From positions 62,001 through 126,000 of the forward strand of contig JAFSQE010000015.1 of NCBI GenBank assembly GCA_017446775.1: a stretch of 64,000 nt of DNA. Direction: 5' to 3'. The translations under genes were made by a program, and so were the position numbers. This document shows, piece after piece, positions 33,000 to 41,314 of this stretch. Source of the stretch: Bacteroidales bacterium. GTDB taxonomy: Bacteria; Bacteroidota; Bacteroidia; Bacteroidales; UBA932. The number at the start of each line of letters is the position of its first letter. The stretch's first letter is position 1. The notes beneath the pieces are model-generated. The model did no database searches, was not told the DNA's origin, and saw only the letters and a list, made by a program, of their open reading frames with translations.

Positions 33000-33001
33000 C
33001 T

Positions 33002-33172
33002 TTACTCGTCCTTCACAATTGCGCCCATAGGACATACATCGGCGCATGCACCGCACTCTGCGCACAGGTCAGCATCGATGCTGTACTTGTCACCAGCAGA
33101 AATTGCGCCAACAGCGCATTCATCGATACAAGTTCCGCAAGCAGCGCAATCATCAGTAATTTTGTAAGCCAT
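33002..33172 (-). CDS. Small 2x[4Fe-4S] ferredoxin
   Basis: A 56-residue bacterial-type ferredoxin starting MAYKITDDCAACGTCIDEC. Two classic cluster motifs are present: CAACGTCIDEC at 9-19 and CAECGACADVCP at 37-48, the second with the conserved Pro after the last Cys. It carries low-potential electrons in the cytoplasm, for example for pyruvate or 2-oxoacid ferredoxin oxidoreductases and hydrogenases, none of which is in the window. The start ATG at 33172 is the only one that gives the full fold. The gene is short and easily missed. Confidence 0.95.
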   Translation of the reverse strand: MAYKITDDCAACGTCIDECAVGAISAGDKYSIDADLCAECGACADVCPMGAIVKDE

Positions 33173-33221
33173 AATGTTTGTTTTATAGTTTCGTTAGATT
33201 ATACAAAGAAAAGCATTTTCT

Positions 33222-33229
33222 CAAAAATA
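33222..33229 (-). promoter_or_regulatory. Possible -7 box of the ferredoxin gene
   Basis: TATTTTTG on the minus strand, 49 bases upstream of the ferredoxin ATG. No clear -33. Confidence 0.35.
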
Positions 33230-33243
33230 TTGCCAATTAATAG

Positions 33244-33251
33244 TATATTTG
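33244..33251 (+). promoter_or_regulatory. -7 box of the DUF1573-meaB operon
   Basis: TATATTTG on plus, a full match to TAnnTTTG, ending 20 bases before the ATG at 33272. No clear -33 at the expected distance. Confidence 0.5.
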
Positions 33252-33271
33252 TCCAGAAAAATTGTTGACAG

Positions 33272-34384
33272 ATGTTGTTGAAAAATATCACTGTGGCCTG
33301 TTCTGTGCTTATGGCACTCTTTGCCGCACTTCCCCTTGCGGCGCAGAGCGGCGAAGCCCGTCCGGAAGAGGAGGTGGTGGTTTTTGAAGAGAAGGTGCAC
33401 GATTTTGGCGACATTCTGGTAAGCGACAAGAGCGTCAGCTGCAAGTTTCTCTTTACAAACGTCAGCTCCACACCGGTGGTAGTGCACAATGTGGTTTCCA
33501 GCTGCGGATGTACGGTGCCGGAGTGGACCCGCGAACCGATAAAACCGGGCGCAAAGGGGGCCATAGAGGTTACTTACAAGAACGACCAGGGGGCGTACCC
33601 CTTCAACAAATCCATAACTGCATATATCTCCGGCATCAACCGCCCCGTAGTGTTGCACATAAAGGGTGTGGTGTACAGCCGCAAAATGACGCTCAAAGAG
33701 ATATATACCAACAGGATAGGAACTGCACTTGGTATTCGGGAGGGCACCCTTATGCTTGGGAACATGTATCAGGGCAAAACCCGCAGCGATGCCACGTCAA
33801 TCGCGAACCTTGGCAAGAAACCGGTAAAGGTAGAAGTGGTGAGCGACAACCCTGCGCTAACCTTTGCGGTAACTCCCAATCCCGTTCCGGCGGGGGAAAA
33901 GGCATCTCTGACATATACGGTGAACACCGCAGTGGGTCAGAAGCAGTGGGGACGTACGGAATATACCGGTCATTTCGTTGTTGACGGCGTCAAGGCAGAG
34001 GAGACGGTCAGGGTTGTGGCCAATATTGCAGACGACTTTGACGGTTACACCCAGGCAATGCGCGACAAGGCGCCCGTGCCTGGCTTCGAGAAGGGATACC
34101 TGGATATTGGCGAGGTGGAGAAGGGGGTTGAGGTAAGCCACACCATAGTTGTGAAGAATACCGGCAAGACCCCTCTTACAATCTACAAGGCCGATTCCGA
34201 CGATTCCCGCACTGATATTCTGACCCCGACCCCCTTGAAGGTGGCGCCGGGCAAGAGCGCAGAGATCAAAATCAAATACAGCACCGCGACCCAGACGGGC
34301 GAGTTTGTGAGCATAGTTACCCTGACCACCAACTCTCCGCTGCGGCCTCGTCTGGACTTCTTTATCAACGGAGCAATCAAGTAG
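33272..34384 (+). CDS. Exported DUF1573 domain protein
   Basis: Protein of 370 aa with a signal peptide (to about residue 25, ending LPLAAQ) and an N-terminal DUF1573 domain at about 35-140: the typical HDFGDI at 45-50, a CGCTVPEW pair of cysteines near 80 and ITAYISGINRPVVLHIKG. Two more immunoglobulin-like beta domains follow, the last near 275-370 (DIGEVEKGVEVSHTIVVKNTG). These Ig-like (ASPM/SPD-2/Hydin-like) domains are common in Bacteroidota envelope proteins; the molecular role is unknown. It is followed after 3 bases by meaB. Confidence 0.85.
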   Translation: MLLKNITVACSVLMALFAALPLAAQSGEARPEEEVVVFEEKVHDFGDILVSDKSVSCKFLFTNVSSTPVVVHNVVSSCGCTVPEWTREPIKPGAKGAIEVTYKNDQGAYPFNKSITAYISGINRPVVLHIKGVVYSRKMTLKEIYTNRIGTALGIREGTLMLGNMYQGKTRSDATSIANLGKKPVKVEVVSDNPALTFAVTPNPVPAGEKASLTYTVNTAVGQKQWGRTEYTGHFVVDGVKAEETVRVVANIADDFDGYTQAMRDKAPVPGFEKGYLDIGEVEKGVEVSHTIVVKNTGKTPLTIYKADSDDSRTDILTPTPLKVAPGKSAEIKIKYSTATQTGEFVSIVTLTTNSPLRPRLDFFINGAIK

Positions 34385-34387
34385 CGT

Positions 34388-35497
34388 ATGGACAAGCAAG
34401 GCGACTTTTTTGACGATTATAAAAACGACTCTTCTGCCCTGAAGGTCAACGACGGCATCAAGCAGCCGCCGCTGATTAACCCATACCTTGCCAACCGCCC
34501 CCTGCGGCGCCCCCGGATAAAGAGCGTGGACGAATACATGGCTGGCATCGAGGCGGGTGACAATACCATCCTGAGCCAGGCCATAACCCTGGTGGAAAGT
34601 CTCTCTGCAGAGCATCGCAAGGTGGCCGGCGAGATTATCGCCCGCTGCCAGAAGATAGCCTCCGGCCGTCAGACGATGCGAATCGGAATAACCGGCGTGC
34701 CGGGCGTGGGCAAAAGCACATTTATCGAGGCCTTCGGCAGCCACATTACCGGCAAGGGGCACAAGCTTGCGGTGCTGGCCATAGACCCCTCCAGCGAGAA
34801 GACCAAAGGCTCCATACTTGGCGACAAGACCCGTATGGAGACCCTTGTGCGCGACCCCAAGGTCTTTATCCGTCCCAGCCCCAGTGCGGGGAGCCTTGGA
34901 GGAGTGGCGCGACGCACCCGCGAGACGATACTTCTGTGCGAGGCGGCCGGCTACGACGTGATTTTCATAGAGACCGTCGGGGTCGGGCAGAGCGAGACTG
35001 CGGTACATTCCATGAGTGACTTTTTCCTGTTGCTGATGCTCTCCGGTGCCGGCGACGAACTGCAGGGCATCAAGCGCGGCATAATGGAGATGTCTGACCT
35101 GATAGCCATTACCAAAGCCGACGGTACGAATATAGAGAAGGCCAAGGTGGCACGGGCGCTCTATGCGAGCGCCCTGCACCTTTTCCCCCCGACAGAATCG
35201 GGCTGGGTCCCCACCGCCGTCACATCGTCGGCCGTTACCAAAGAGGGGCTGGACGATATCATGCAGAAGATAGAGGAGTATTTTGCCCTTGTCACCGCCA
35301 ACGGGTTCTATATCAAGCGGCGTCGGGAACAATCCCGCTACTGGATGTACGAGAGCATAAATGAATCGCTCAAGAATATGTTTTACGAGAGCGATGTGAT
35401 AACCCGCCTGCTCCCTGATTACGAACAGGCGGTGCTTGAAGGCAAACTGGATTCGTTTGCCGCGGCAGAAGAATTGGTAGACAAGTACAACAGCTGA
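34388..35497 (+). CDS. meaB: MeaB-type GTPase, methylmalonyl-CoA mutase chaperone
   Basis: G3E-class P-loop GTPase (369 aa) that loads and protects the adenosylcobalamin of methylmalonyl-CoA mutase; older annotations call it ArgK. Walker A GVPGVGKST is at about 99-107, followed by LAIDPSS, the Arg/Thr switch segment GDKTRMETL and ETVGVGQSE. The C-terminal helical dimerisation part is present. The mutase genes are not in this window, so the gene is separated from its client. It lies between a DUF1573 gene and a transporter with gaps of 3 and 4 bases, clearly one operon. Confidence 0.93.
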   Translation: MDKQGDFFDDYKNDSSALKVNDGIKQPPLINPYLANRPLRRPRIKSVDEYMAGIEAGDNTILSQAITLVESLSAEHRKVAGEIIARCQKIASGRQTMRIGITGVPGVGKSTFIEAFGSHITGKGHKLAVLAIDPSSEKTKGSILGDKTRMETLVRDPKVFIRPSPSAGSLGGVARRTRETILLCEAAGYDVIFIETVGVGQSETAVHSMSDFFLLLMLSGAGDELQGIKRGIMEMSDLIAITKADGTNIEKAKVARALYASALHLFPPTESGWVPTAVTSSAVTKEGLDDIMQKIEEYFALVTANGFYIKRRREQSRYWMYESINESLKNMFYESDVITRLLPDYEQAVLEGKLDSFAAAEELVDKYNS

Positions 35498-35501
35498 CCC
35501 G

Positions 35502-36557
35502 ATGGAGATTTTTCTGGATGCACTGCTGTCGGCAGTCCTGATTACCGGGCTGGTGATAATAATGATGATGCTGCTGGAGTATATCAACGTTACTTCGGCA
35601 GGGCGCATGGGTACCACTCTGCGCCGTTCCCGTTTAGGCCAGGTGCTGCTTGGCGGCCTGCTGGGCGTGCTGCCCGGCTGTGTGGGCGGATTTGCCTGCG
35701 TGTCGCTTTATTCCCACGGGATGATATCCTTCGGGGCGCTGATAGCCATGCTGATAGCATCTTCCGGCGACGAGGCCTTTGTTATGCTGGCGATGTTTCC
35801 CGGCAAGGCGTTGATCCTGTTTGCGGCGTTGTTTGCAATAGCGGTGGTGGCGGGACTGGTGGTTGACACTCTCTCCCACGATAAAAAAGCTCCCCACACG
35901 GCTTGTGACGCCCATTTTGAGGTGCACGGCAGCGACGGTCACGGCGTAGAGCGCAGTTGGAAGAATCTCCGCCACCCCATATGGCAGCGGGTGGTGCTGC
36001 TGGCGGGTATCGCCGCCTTTATCGTGGCGCTTGCCCTTGGCATGCTGGAGCACGAGCACGAACCATCTGCCGGTGCTCATTTCAATATCTTCGACGAGTA
36101 TTGGATCAACCTGCTGTTTGCCGTCTGCTCTCTGTTCGTACTGTGGTTCACGGCTGTAAGCAGCAACCATTTTGTACAGGAACATCTCTGGGGCCATGTC
36201 GTAAAAAAGCATCTGCTGCGCATCTTCCTCTGGAGTTTCGGGGCAATATTGCTGATAGAGTTGCTCATGCACTTCTTCGACCTGGAATCTCTGGTAAAGG
36301 GCAACATCCCGTTTATGATTCTGCTTGCGGTACTTATCGGCTTGATTCCGGAATCGGGGCCGCATCTGGTGTTCGTGACCCTGTTTGCCGGTGGGATGGT
36401 GCCGTTCTCTGTGCTGCTGGCAAGCAGCATTTCACAAGACGGACATGCCAGCCTGCCGCTTCTGGCAGAGACCAAGGCGGGCTTTGTAAAGGCAAAGGCG
36501 ATAAATGCGCTGGTGGCTGCCATCGCTGCTTATGCCCTCTATTTCTGCGGGCTTTAA
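35502..36557 (+). CDS. Putative manganese transporter (ArsP_2 family)
   Basis: Polytopic membrane protein of 351 aa with about eight to ten hydrophobic helices. The characteristic repeats GVLPGCVGGFACVSLYSHGMISFGALIAM-type (residues about 54-80) and GLIPESGPHLVFVTLFAGGMVPFS-type (about 285-305) are inverted halves of the same motif. A His/Asp-rich cytoplasmic or periplasmic loop lies near 125-150 (HDKKAPHTACDAHFEVHGSD). The family is annotated as putative manganese transporter or arsenic efflux protein; the true substrate is uncertain. It is the last gene of the DUF1573-meaB operon and overlaps the convergent GT2 gene by 4 bases. Confidence 0.75.
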   Translation: MEIFLDALLSAVLITGLVIIMMMLLEYINVTSAGRMGTTLRRSRLGQVLLGGLLGVLPGCVGGFACVSLYSHGMISFGALIAMLIASSGDEAFVMLAMFPGKALILFAALFAIAVVAGLVVDTLSHDKKAPHTACDAHFEVHGSDGHGVERSWKNLRHPIWQRVVLLAGIAAFIVALALGMLEHEHEPSAGAHFNIFDEYWINLLFAVCSLFVLWFTAVSSNHFVQEHLWGHVVKKHLLRIFLWSFGAILLIELLMHFFDLESLVKGNIPFMILLAVLIGLIPESGPHLVFVTLFAGGMVPFSVLLASSISQDGHASLPLLAETKAGFVKAKAINALVAAIAAYALYFCGL

Positions 36558-37504
36558 ATCCTGTCCTTGACGTTGTAGGTGTTGCGGCCGGCGGAGTTGC
36601 GGGATATCAGTTCTGCAACGAAACCGGTAAGGAACAACATGATGCCGATCATAAGGCATACGATCGCTGCGTAGAACAGCGGCTGGTCGGCAACCTGACG
36701 GAATACCATGCCGTGGCTCTGGCGGATTAACTTCTCTACGATGAGCCATACCGCGCAGATGAAGCCGGCCAGGAACATAAGCGTGCCCACCACCCCGAAC
36801 AGGTGCATCGGCTTGCGGCCAAACTTCTGCAGGAAGGCGATGGTTACAAGGTCCAGGAAGCCGTTCATGAAACGTTCCATCCCGAACTTGCTGGTGCCGT
36901 ATTTGCGCGCCTGGTGCTTTACCACCTTCTCTGCTATGCGGTCGTAGCCGGCATTCTTTGCCAGATAAGGGATAAAGCGGTGCATCTCGCCGTACACCTC
37001 GATGGATTTTACAACCTCGTTGCGATAGGCCTTAAGGCCGCAGTTCATGTCGTGCAGCTTTATCCCGGTGACGCGGCGGGCGGCCCAGTTATAAATCTTG
37101 GAGGGGATATTCTTTGTTAGGCGGTTGTCATAGCGCTTCTTCTTCCAGCCCGATACCAGATCACAGCCATCTTCGCGTATCATGCGCATCATTTCCGGCA
37201 GTTCTGAGGGGTCGTCCTGCAGGTCGGCGTCCATGGTAACCACAATATCGCCCTGGGCCGCCTCGAAGCCGCAGAAAAGGGCTGCGGACTTGCCGTAGTT
37301 GCGACGGAACCGGATGCCGTGGATGTTGCTGCTATCTGAGCGCAGCTGCTGTATCACCTGCCACGACGAATCTGTGCTGCCATCGTCTATAAAGATGATT
37401 TCGTAGTCGGATACGTGTCCGCGCAGCGCTTCTGATATGCGCTCCGACAGTTCGCCCAGCGATTCCGCTTCGTTATAAAGGGGGATGATTATCGAAAGGT
37501 CCAT
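36554..37504 (-). CDS. GT2 glycosyltransferase with C-terminal membrane helices
   Basis: Protein of 316 aa of the DPM1/GtrB/ArnC type: an N-terminal GT-A domain (LSIIIPLYNEAESLGELSERI, FIDDGSTD, TMDADLQDDP, and the DMNCGLKAYR segment near 165), then two hydrophobic helices at about 235-260 and 280-300. Such enzymes usually transfer one sugar onto a polyprenyl phosphate at the inner membrane for later envelope glycosylation. It starts 2 bases after the DUF4199 gene and forms an operon with it. Confidence 0.92.
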   Translation of the reverse strand: MDLSIIIPLYNEAESLGELSERISEALRGHVSDYEIIFIDDGSTDSSWQVIQQLRSDSSNIHGIRFRRNYGKSAALFCGFEAAQGDIVVTMDADLQDDPSELPEMMRMIREDGCDLVSGWKKKRYDNRLTKNIPSKIYNWAARRVTGIKLHDMNCGLKAYRNEVVKSIEVYGEMHRFIPYLAKNAGYDRIAEKVVKHQARKYGTSKFGMERFMNGFLDLVTIAFLQKFGRKPMHLFGVVGTLMFLAGFICAVWLIVEKLIRQSHGMVFRQVADQPLFYAAIVCLMIGIMLFLTGFVAELISRNSAGRNTYNVKDRI

Positions 37505-37506
37505 CG

Positions 37507-38043
37507 CTATGCCAGTTCGTCCTCTTCTGCTTCTGATGCTGCGCCGTCGGTAAAGATATCTTTCTTACGGGACGAGGAGTTGGCTATCGCCGCCACAATC
37601 AGGCCAAAGAGGAAGTTCTTTATGAAAGCTGCAAAGAAGTGGAAACGGGGGTAGTGGTCTATGAACCGCTCCAAAATGCTCTGCCCCTCTGCAGGGATGG
37701 TGTTCATGGACTGGGTCAGGGCTTCGGTAACCGTGTCCAGCATATCCGGGAACAGCCATGCGATAGCCGCAGCGTCGTAGAATGCGCACACCAGGGAAGA
37801 GAGCAGCACCGTGCACAGCGCAAAGCCCATCGCACCCTCCCCTGTGGCGGCAGAGAACTGTTTCATAAAGATAACCAGCAGCCAGACGGAGGCTACGGTG
37901 CGGACAACCCATACCAGGAGGCTTAAGAAGGTGCTGTCCGGTAACAGATATGTAATGGTGTTGCAAACAATGGTTACTGCTGCCAGCAGCAGGGCCTTGA
38001 CGGCGGCCTGACTCCATTTGTAGCCGTTTGTGTATTCGCTCAT
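37507..38043 (-). CDS. DUF4199 membrane protein
   Basis: Protein of 178 aa with about four membrane helices (around 15-35, 38-58, 72-98 and 138-160) and a charged tail rich in Glu. The layout and position just before a GT2 gene match the Bacteroidota DUF4199 family. No function is known; it may help the GT2 enzyme in the membrane. A full TACATTTG box (38075-38068, minus) ends 24 bases upstream. Confidence 0.8.
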   Translation of the reverse strand: MSEYTNGYKWSQAAVKALLLAAVTIVCNTITYLLPDSTFLSLLVWVVRTVASVWLLVIFMKQFSAATGEGAMGFALCTVLLSSLVCAFYDAAAIAWLFPDMLDTVTEALTQSMNTIPAEGQSILERFIDHYPRFHFFAAFIKNFLFGLIVAAIANSSSRKKDIFTDGAASEAEEDELA

Positions 38044-38067
38044 CGATTCTTAAGGTCTATAATTACG

Positions 38068-38075
38068 CAAATGTA
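38068..38075 (-). promoter_or_regulatory. -7 box of the DUF4199-GT2 operon
   Basis: TACATTTG followed by C on the minus strand, full match. The divergent thrS box lies 11 bases away, so the two promoters overlap. Confidence 0.5.
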
Positions 38076-38086
38076 ATAAAATGTTT

Positions 38087-38094
38087 TAACTTTG
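38087..38094 (+). promoter_or_regulatory. -7 box of the thrS-infC operon
   Basis: TAACTTTG followed by C, ending 35 bases before the thrS ATG at 38130. The -33 region has only a weak TTAC at 38063-38066. Confidence 0.55.
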
Positions 38095-38129
38095 CACGTT
38101 TATTATTGGTAACAAAAAACGACACAGAT

Positions 38130-40064
38130 ATGATTAAAATCACTTTTCCGGACGGTGCCGTAAAGGAATACGAAAAGGGTATTACCGGGTATGAAATCGC
38201 CATGGGTATCAGCCCCAGGCTGGCTGCGGATGTTATTGTGGCAAGCGTCAACGGCGAGATTTACGACCTTGACCGCCCCATCGATACCGATGCGGATTTC
38301 AAGCTGCACAAATGGGAAGACAAAGAGGCCAAAAAGGCCTTCTGGCACTCTTCCAGCCACCTTATGGCCGAGGCGCTGGAGGCGCTCTATCCCGGCATCA
38401 AGTTCGGAATCGGACCTGCAATAGACAACGGCTTCTATTATGATGTGGATCTGGGCGAAACTACCATCTCTGACGAGGACCTGCCCAGGATAGAGGCCAA
38501 GATGATGGAGCTGGCGCGCAGCAAAGAGAGCTTCGTGCGCACCGACGTCCCCAAGGCAGAGGCGCTGAAGCGTTTTACCGAGAAGGGTGACCAGTACAAA
38601 TGCGAGCTTATCGGCGGCCTGGAAGACGGCACGATATCCTTCTATACCAACGGCAACTTTACCGACCTGTGCCGCGGCCCGCACCTGCGTGACACCTCCA
38701 TGATAAAGGCCATCAAGCTTCTGAGCATTGCCGGTGCATACTGGCGCGGCGACGAGCACAACAAGATGCTGACCCGTATCTATGGCATCACCTTCCCCAA
38801 GAAGAGCATGCTGGATGAATACCTTGCCATGCTGGAAGAGGCCAAAAAGCGTGACCACCGCAAGCTGGGGCGCGAGATGGAGCTGTTCACATTCTCCAAC
38901 AGGGTCGGACAGGGGCTGCCGCTCTGGCTCCCCAAGGGCGCTGACCTGCGCGGCCGTCTGCAGGAGTTCCTCCAGAAGGTTCAGAAGAAGTACGGCTATC
39001 TGCCCGTCATCACCCCGCATATCGGCAGCAAAGACCTCTATGTAACCAGCGGTCACTGGGCACACTACGGCGCCGACAGCTTCCGCCCCATCACCACTCC
39101 GCAGGAGGGTGAGGAGTACCTGCTCAAGCCGATGAACTGCCCCCACCACTGCGAGATATACCGCAGCAAGCCCCGCAGCTACAAGGACCTGCCGCTGCGC
39201 TTTGCAGAGTTCGGTACAGTGTACCGTTATGAGCAGAGCGGCGAACTGCACGGCCTCACCCGCGTGCGCGGCTTCACACAGGACGACGCCCACCTCTTCT
39301 GCCGTCCCGACCAGATCAAAGAGGAGTTCTGCAAGGTTATAGACATTATATTATATGTCTTCAAGACCCTCAAGTTCACGGAATTTACCGCACAGGTATC
39401 GTTGCGCGACCCCAATAACAAGACCAAGTATATCGGCAGCGACGAGAACTGGGCCAAGGCAGAACAGGCTATCATAGAGGCCGCTGCAGAGAAGAACCTC
39501 CCCACCGTTGTAGAGACCGGCGAGGCAGCCTTCTACGGTCCCAAGCTCGACTTTATGGTGAAGGATGCCCTGGGCCGCAGCTGGCAGCTGGGTACTATCC
39601 AGGTCGACTACAACCTCCCGGAGCGTTTCGAGCTGGAATATGTCGACAGCAACAACTCCAAGTCACGTCCCGTGATGATTCACCGTGCCCCGTTCGGAAG
39701 CCTGGAGCGCTTTGTGGCAGTGCTGCTGGAGCACACCGGCGGCAAGTTCCCGCTCTGGCTGGCTCCCGACCAGGTGGCCATTCTCCCGCTTAGCGAGAAA
39801 TACAACGATTTTGCAAAAAAAGTTTGCGAATTACTTGAAAATTACGAAATTCGCGCCCTAATCGACGACCGTAACGAGACGATTGGCAAGAAGATACGCG
39901 AGAATGAACTCAAGCATATACCGTTCATTCTGGTGGTTGGAGAGAAAGAAGAGGCGAGCGGCAGTGTGGCTGTGCGCAAGCAGGGTGGCGAGAATCTCGG
40001 AGTGATGTCGATCGAGGATTTTGCAAACTACATAAGCAGCGCAGTAAAAGAAGAACTTAATTAG
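38130..40064 (+). CDS. thrS: Threonyl-tRNA synthetase
   Basis: Charges tRNA-Thr. I chose the ATG at 38130 ([20 protein letters not shown]), which starts the TGS domain and fits the promoter box; the frame extends 34 codons upstream without likeness to ThrRS. Product 644 aa. Domains in order: TGS (about 1-62), editing domain with [11 protein letters not shown] around 73-83 and the HxxxH-type zinc/editing residues, the class II catalytic core with motifs 2 ([21 protein letters not shown]) and 3 ([12 protein letters not shown]), and the anticodon-binding domain at the C-terminus. The leader of about 30 bases is too short for a T-box. infC follows with coupled translation. Confidence 0.97.
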   Translation: MIKITFPDGAVKEYEKGITGYEIAMGISPRLAADVIVASVNGEIYDLDRPIDTDADFKLHKWEDKEAKKAFWHSSSHLMAEALEALYPGIKFGIGPAIDNGFYYDVDLGETTISDEDLPRIEAKMMELARSKESFVRTDVPKAEALKRFTEKGDQYKCELIGGLEDGTISFYTNGNFTDLCRGPHLRDTSMIKAIKLLSIAGAYWRGDEHNKMLTRIYGITFPKKSMLDEYLAMLEEAKKRDHRKLGREMELFTFSNRVGQGLPLWLPKGADLRGRLQEFLQKVQKKYGYLPVITPHIGSKDLYVTSGHWAHYGADSFRPITTPQEGEEYLLKPMNCPHHCEIYRSKPRSYKDLPLRFAEFGTVYRYEQSGELHGLTRVRGFTQDDAHLFCRPDQIKEEFCKVIDIILYVFKTLKFTEFTAQVSLRDPNNKTKYIGSDENWAKAEQAIIEAAAEKNLPTVVETGEAAFYGPKLDFMVKDALGRSWQLGTIQVDYNLPERFELEYVDSNNSKSRPVMIHRAPFGSLERFVAVLLEHTGGKFPLWLAPDQVAILPLSEKYNDFAKKVCELLENYEIRALIDDRNETIGKKIRENELKHIPFILVVGEKEEASGSVAVRKQGGENLGVMSIEDFANYISSAVKEELN

Positions 40065-40079
40065 GAGGACACAACTATA
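40062..40079 (+). promoter_or_regulatory. Ribosome-binding site and ATA start of infC
   Basis: TAGGAGG at 40062-40068 contains the thrS stop codon; the ATA start codon at 40077 is 8 bases downstream of AGGAGG. nqrE and nqrF show the same TAGGAGG-N8-start layout with ATG. Confidence 0.75.
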
Positions 40080-40667
40080 GCAAACTCAAATTACCGCCCG
40101 CCCAAGCCGAAACCGGCTCCGCGGAAGCCCCAGCAGGGTCGTCAGACCAGAGACGATGACGACCATCGGGTAAATGAGCAAATTACTGCGCCGCAAGTGA
40201 GAGTAGTGGGGGACAATGTTCCCGAACAGGGTGTATATCCCCTGGCCAAGGCTCTCGATATGGCTGCCGAGCTTGAGCTCGATCTGGTGGAGATAGCCCC
40301 CACGGCCGTCCCGCCCGTCTGCAAGATAATTGACTATCAGAAGTTCAAATATCAGCAGCGCAAGAAGCTCAAGGAGCAGAAGGCAAATGCCTCCAAGGTG
40401 GTCATCAAAGAGATACGCTTCGGCCCGCAGACAGACGAGCACGACTTTAACTTCAAGCTCAAGCATGCGCAGAGCTTCTTGCAGGAGGGGTGCAAAGTAA
40501 AGGCTTACGTCTTTTTCCGCGGCCGTTCCATTCTCTTCTCGGAGCAGGGGGAAAAGTTGCTGCTCAGGTTTGCAGTAGAGCTGGAAGACTATGGCAAGGC
40601 AGAACAGATGCCTAAGCTGGAGGGCAAGAGGATGTTAATGATGATTGCCCCCGTAAAGAAGAAATAG
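40077..40667 (+). CDS. infC: Translation initiation factor IF-3 with ATA start
   Basis: Binds the 30S subunit, blocks 50S joining and checks the start codon. The frame runs without a stop from ATA at 40077: a basic Pro-rich N-terminal extension ([17 protein letters not shown]), then the conserved RVNEQI, the N-domain, the linker [11 protein letters not shown] and the C-domain ending MMIAPVKKK. Product 196 aa. The first ATG/GTG-type start in frame (GTG at 40197) would cut off RVNEQI and 40 residues. Rare start codons (ATT, ATC, ATA) are typical of infC because IF-3 represses its own translation by rejecting them. Operon: thrS-infC-rpmI-rplT. Confidence 0.88.
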   Translation: MANSNYRPPKPKPAPRKPQQGRQTRDDDDHRVNEQITAPQVRVVGDNVPEQGVYPLAKALDMAAELELDLVEIAPTAVPPVCKIIDYQKFKYQQRKKLKEQKANASKVVIKEIRFGPQTDEHDFNFKLKHAQSFLQEGCKVKAYVFFRGRSILFSEQGEKLLLRFAVELEDYGKAEQMPKLEGKRMLMMIAPVKKK

Positions 40668-40696
40668 AGTTTAATGAACTTTTAAAATAGATCAAA

Positions 40697-40891
40697 ATGC
40701 CTAAAATGAAGACCAATTCCGGTTCCAAGAAGCGTTTTACGCTCACCGGATCGGGTAAAATCAAGAGAAGACACGCTTACCACAGCCACATTCTCACCAA
40801 GAAGACCAAAAAACAGAAACGCAATCTCGATCACTTTGCAATCGTTGATTCGGTTGACGTGAAGAGAATCAAGGAGTTGTTGGTCAAGTAA
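40697..40891 (+). CDS. rpmI: Ribosomal protein L35
   Basis: Large-subunit protein (64 aa, usual length). [14 protein letters not shown] and the basic [24 protein letters not shown] are typical of bL35. It is in the conserved infC-rpmI-rplT cluster, 29 bases after infC. Confidence 0.98.
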   Translation: MPKMKTNSGSKKRFTLTGSGKIKRRHAYHSHILTKKTKKQKRNLDHFAIVDSVDVKRIKELLVK

Positions 40892-40907
40892 ACATTTATT
40901 AACCGAA

Positions 40908-40949
40908 AGTTCAGCCCAATAAAGTTCCCGCACAGGCGGGGCGCTGACT
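40908..40949 (+). promoter_or_regulatory. Structured RNA between rpmI and rplT
   Basis: An outer stem AGT(T)CAGC / GCTGACT (40908-40915 with 40943-40949, one bulged T) encloses an inner stem CCCGC / GCGGG (40927-40931 with 40936-40940) with loop ACAG. It ends 18 bases before the rplT ATG. L20 is known in other bacteria to bind its own mRNA and repress it; this hairpin could be such a site. It has no T-tract, so a terminator is unlikely. Confidence 0.4.
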
Positions 40950-40967
40950 GTCAAAAAACATTGAATT

Positions 40968-41312
40968 ATGCCAAGATCGGTAAACTCGGTAGCTTCAAGA
41001 GCTCGCCGCAAGAAAGTCCTCAAACAGACCCGCGGTAATTTCCTCTCCAGGAAAAACGTCTGGACGGTTGCAAAGAACACCTATGAGAAAGGTTTGACCT
41101 ATGCGTACCGCGACCGCAAAACCAAAAAGCGCAACTTCCGCGCCCTTTGGATTGCCCGTATCAATGCCGCTGCACGCCAGCACGGTATGACCTACTCCCA
41201 GTTCATGGGGGCAATTCACGCACAGAACGTCGGCCTCAACCGCAAGGTGCTGGCAGACCTGGCGATGAATAATCCGCAGGCATTCGAAGCAATTATCAAC
41301 TCTGTCAAATAG
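40968..41312 (+). CDS. rplT: Ribosomal protein L20
   Basis: Large-subunit assembly protein (114 aa). [20 protein letters not shown], the long basic N-terminal helix, and [21 protein letters not shown] are typical of bL20. Its stop is 2 bases before the TTG start of lepB, indicating co-transcription. In other bacteria L20 regulates the cluster by binding its mRNA. Confidence 0.98.
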   Translation: MPRSVNSVASRARRKKVLKQTRGNFLSRKNVWTVAKNTYEKGLTYAYRDRKTKKRNFRALWIARINAAARQHGMTYSQFMGAIHAQNVGLNRKVLADLAMNNPQAFEAIINSVK

Positions 41313-41314
41313 TC

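Noticed and set aside
33857-35617. A 586-codon open frame antisense to the DUF1573 and meaB genes
   Set aside because: Covers two real genes on the other strand and shows no family likeness.
38095-38129. T-box or other riboswitch before thrS
   Set aside because: The leader is only about 30 bases and has no stem structure of note.
40197-40667. infC starting at GTG 40197
   Set aside because: This would delete the conserved RVNEQI segment and leave the AGGAGG site unused.
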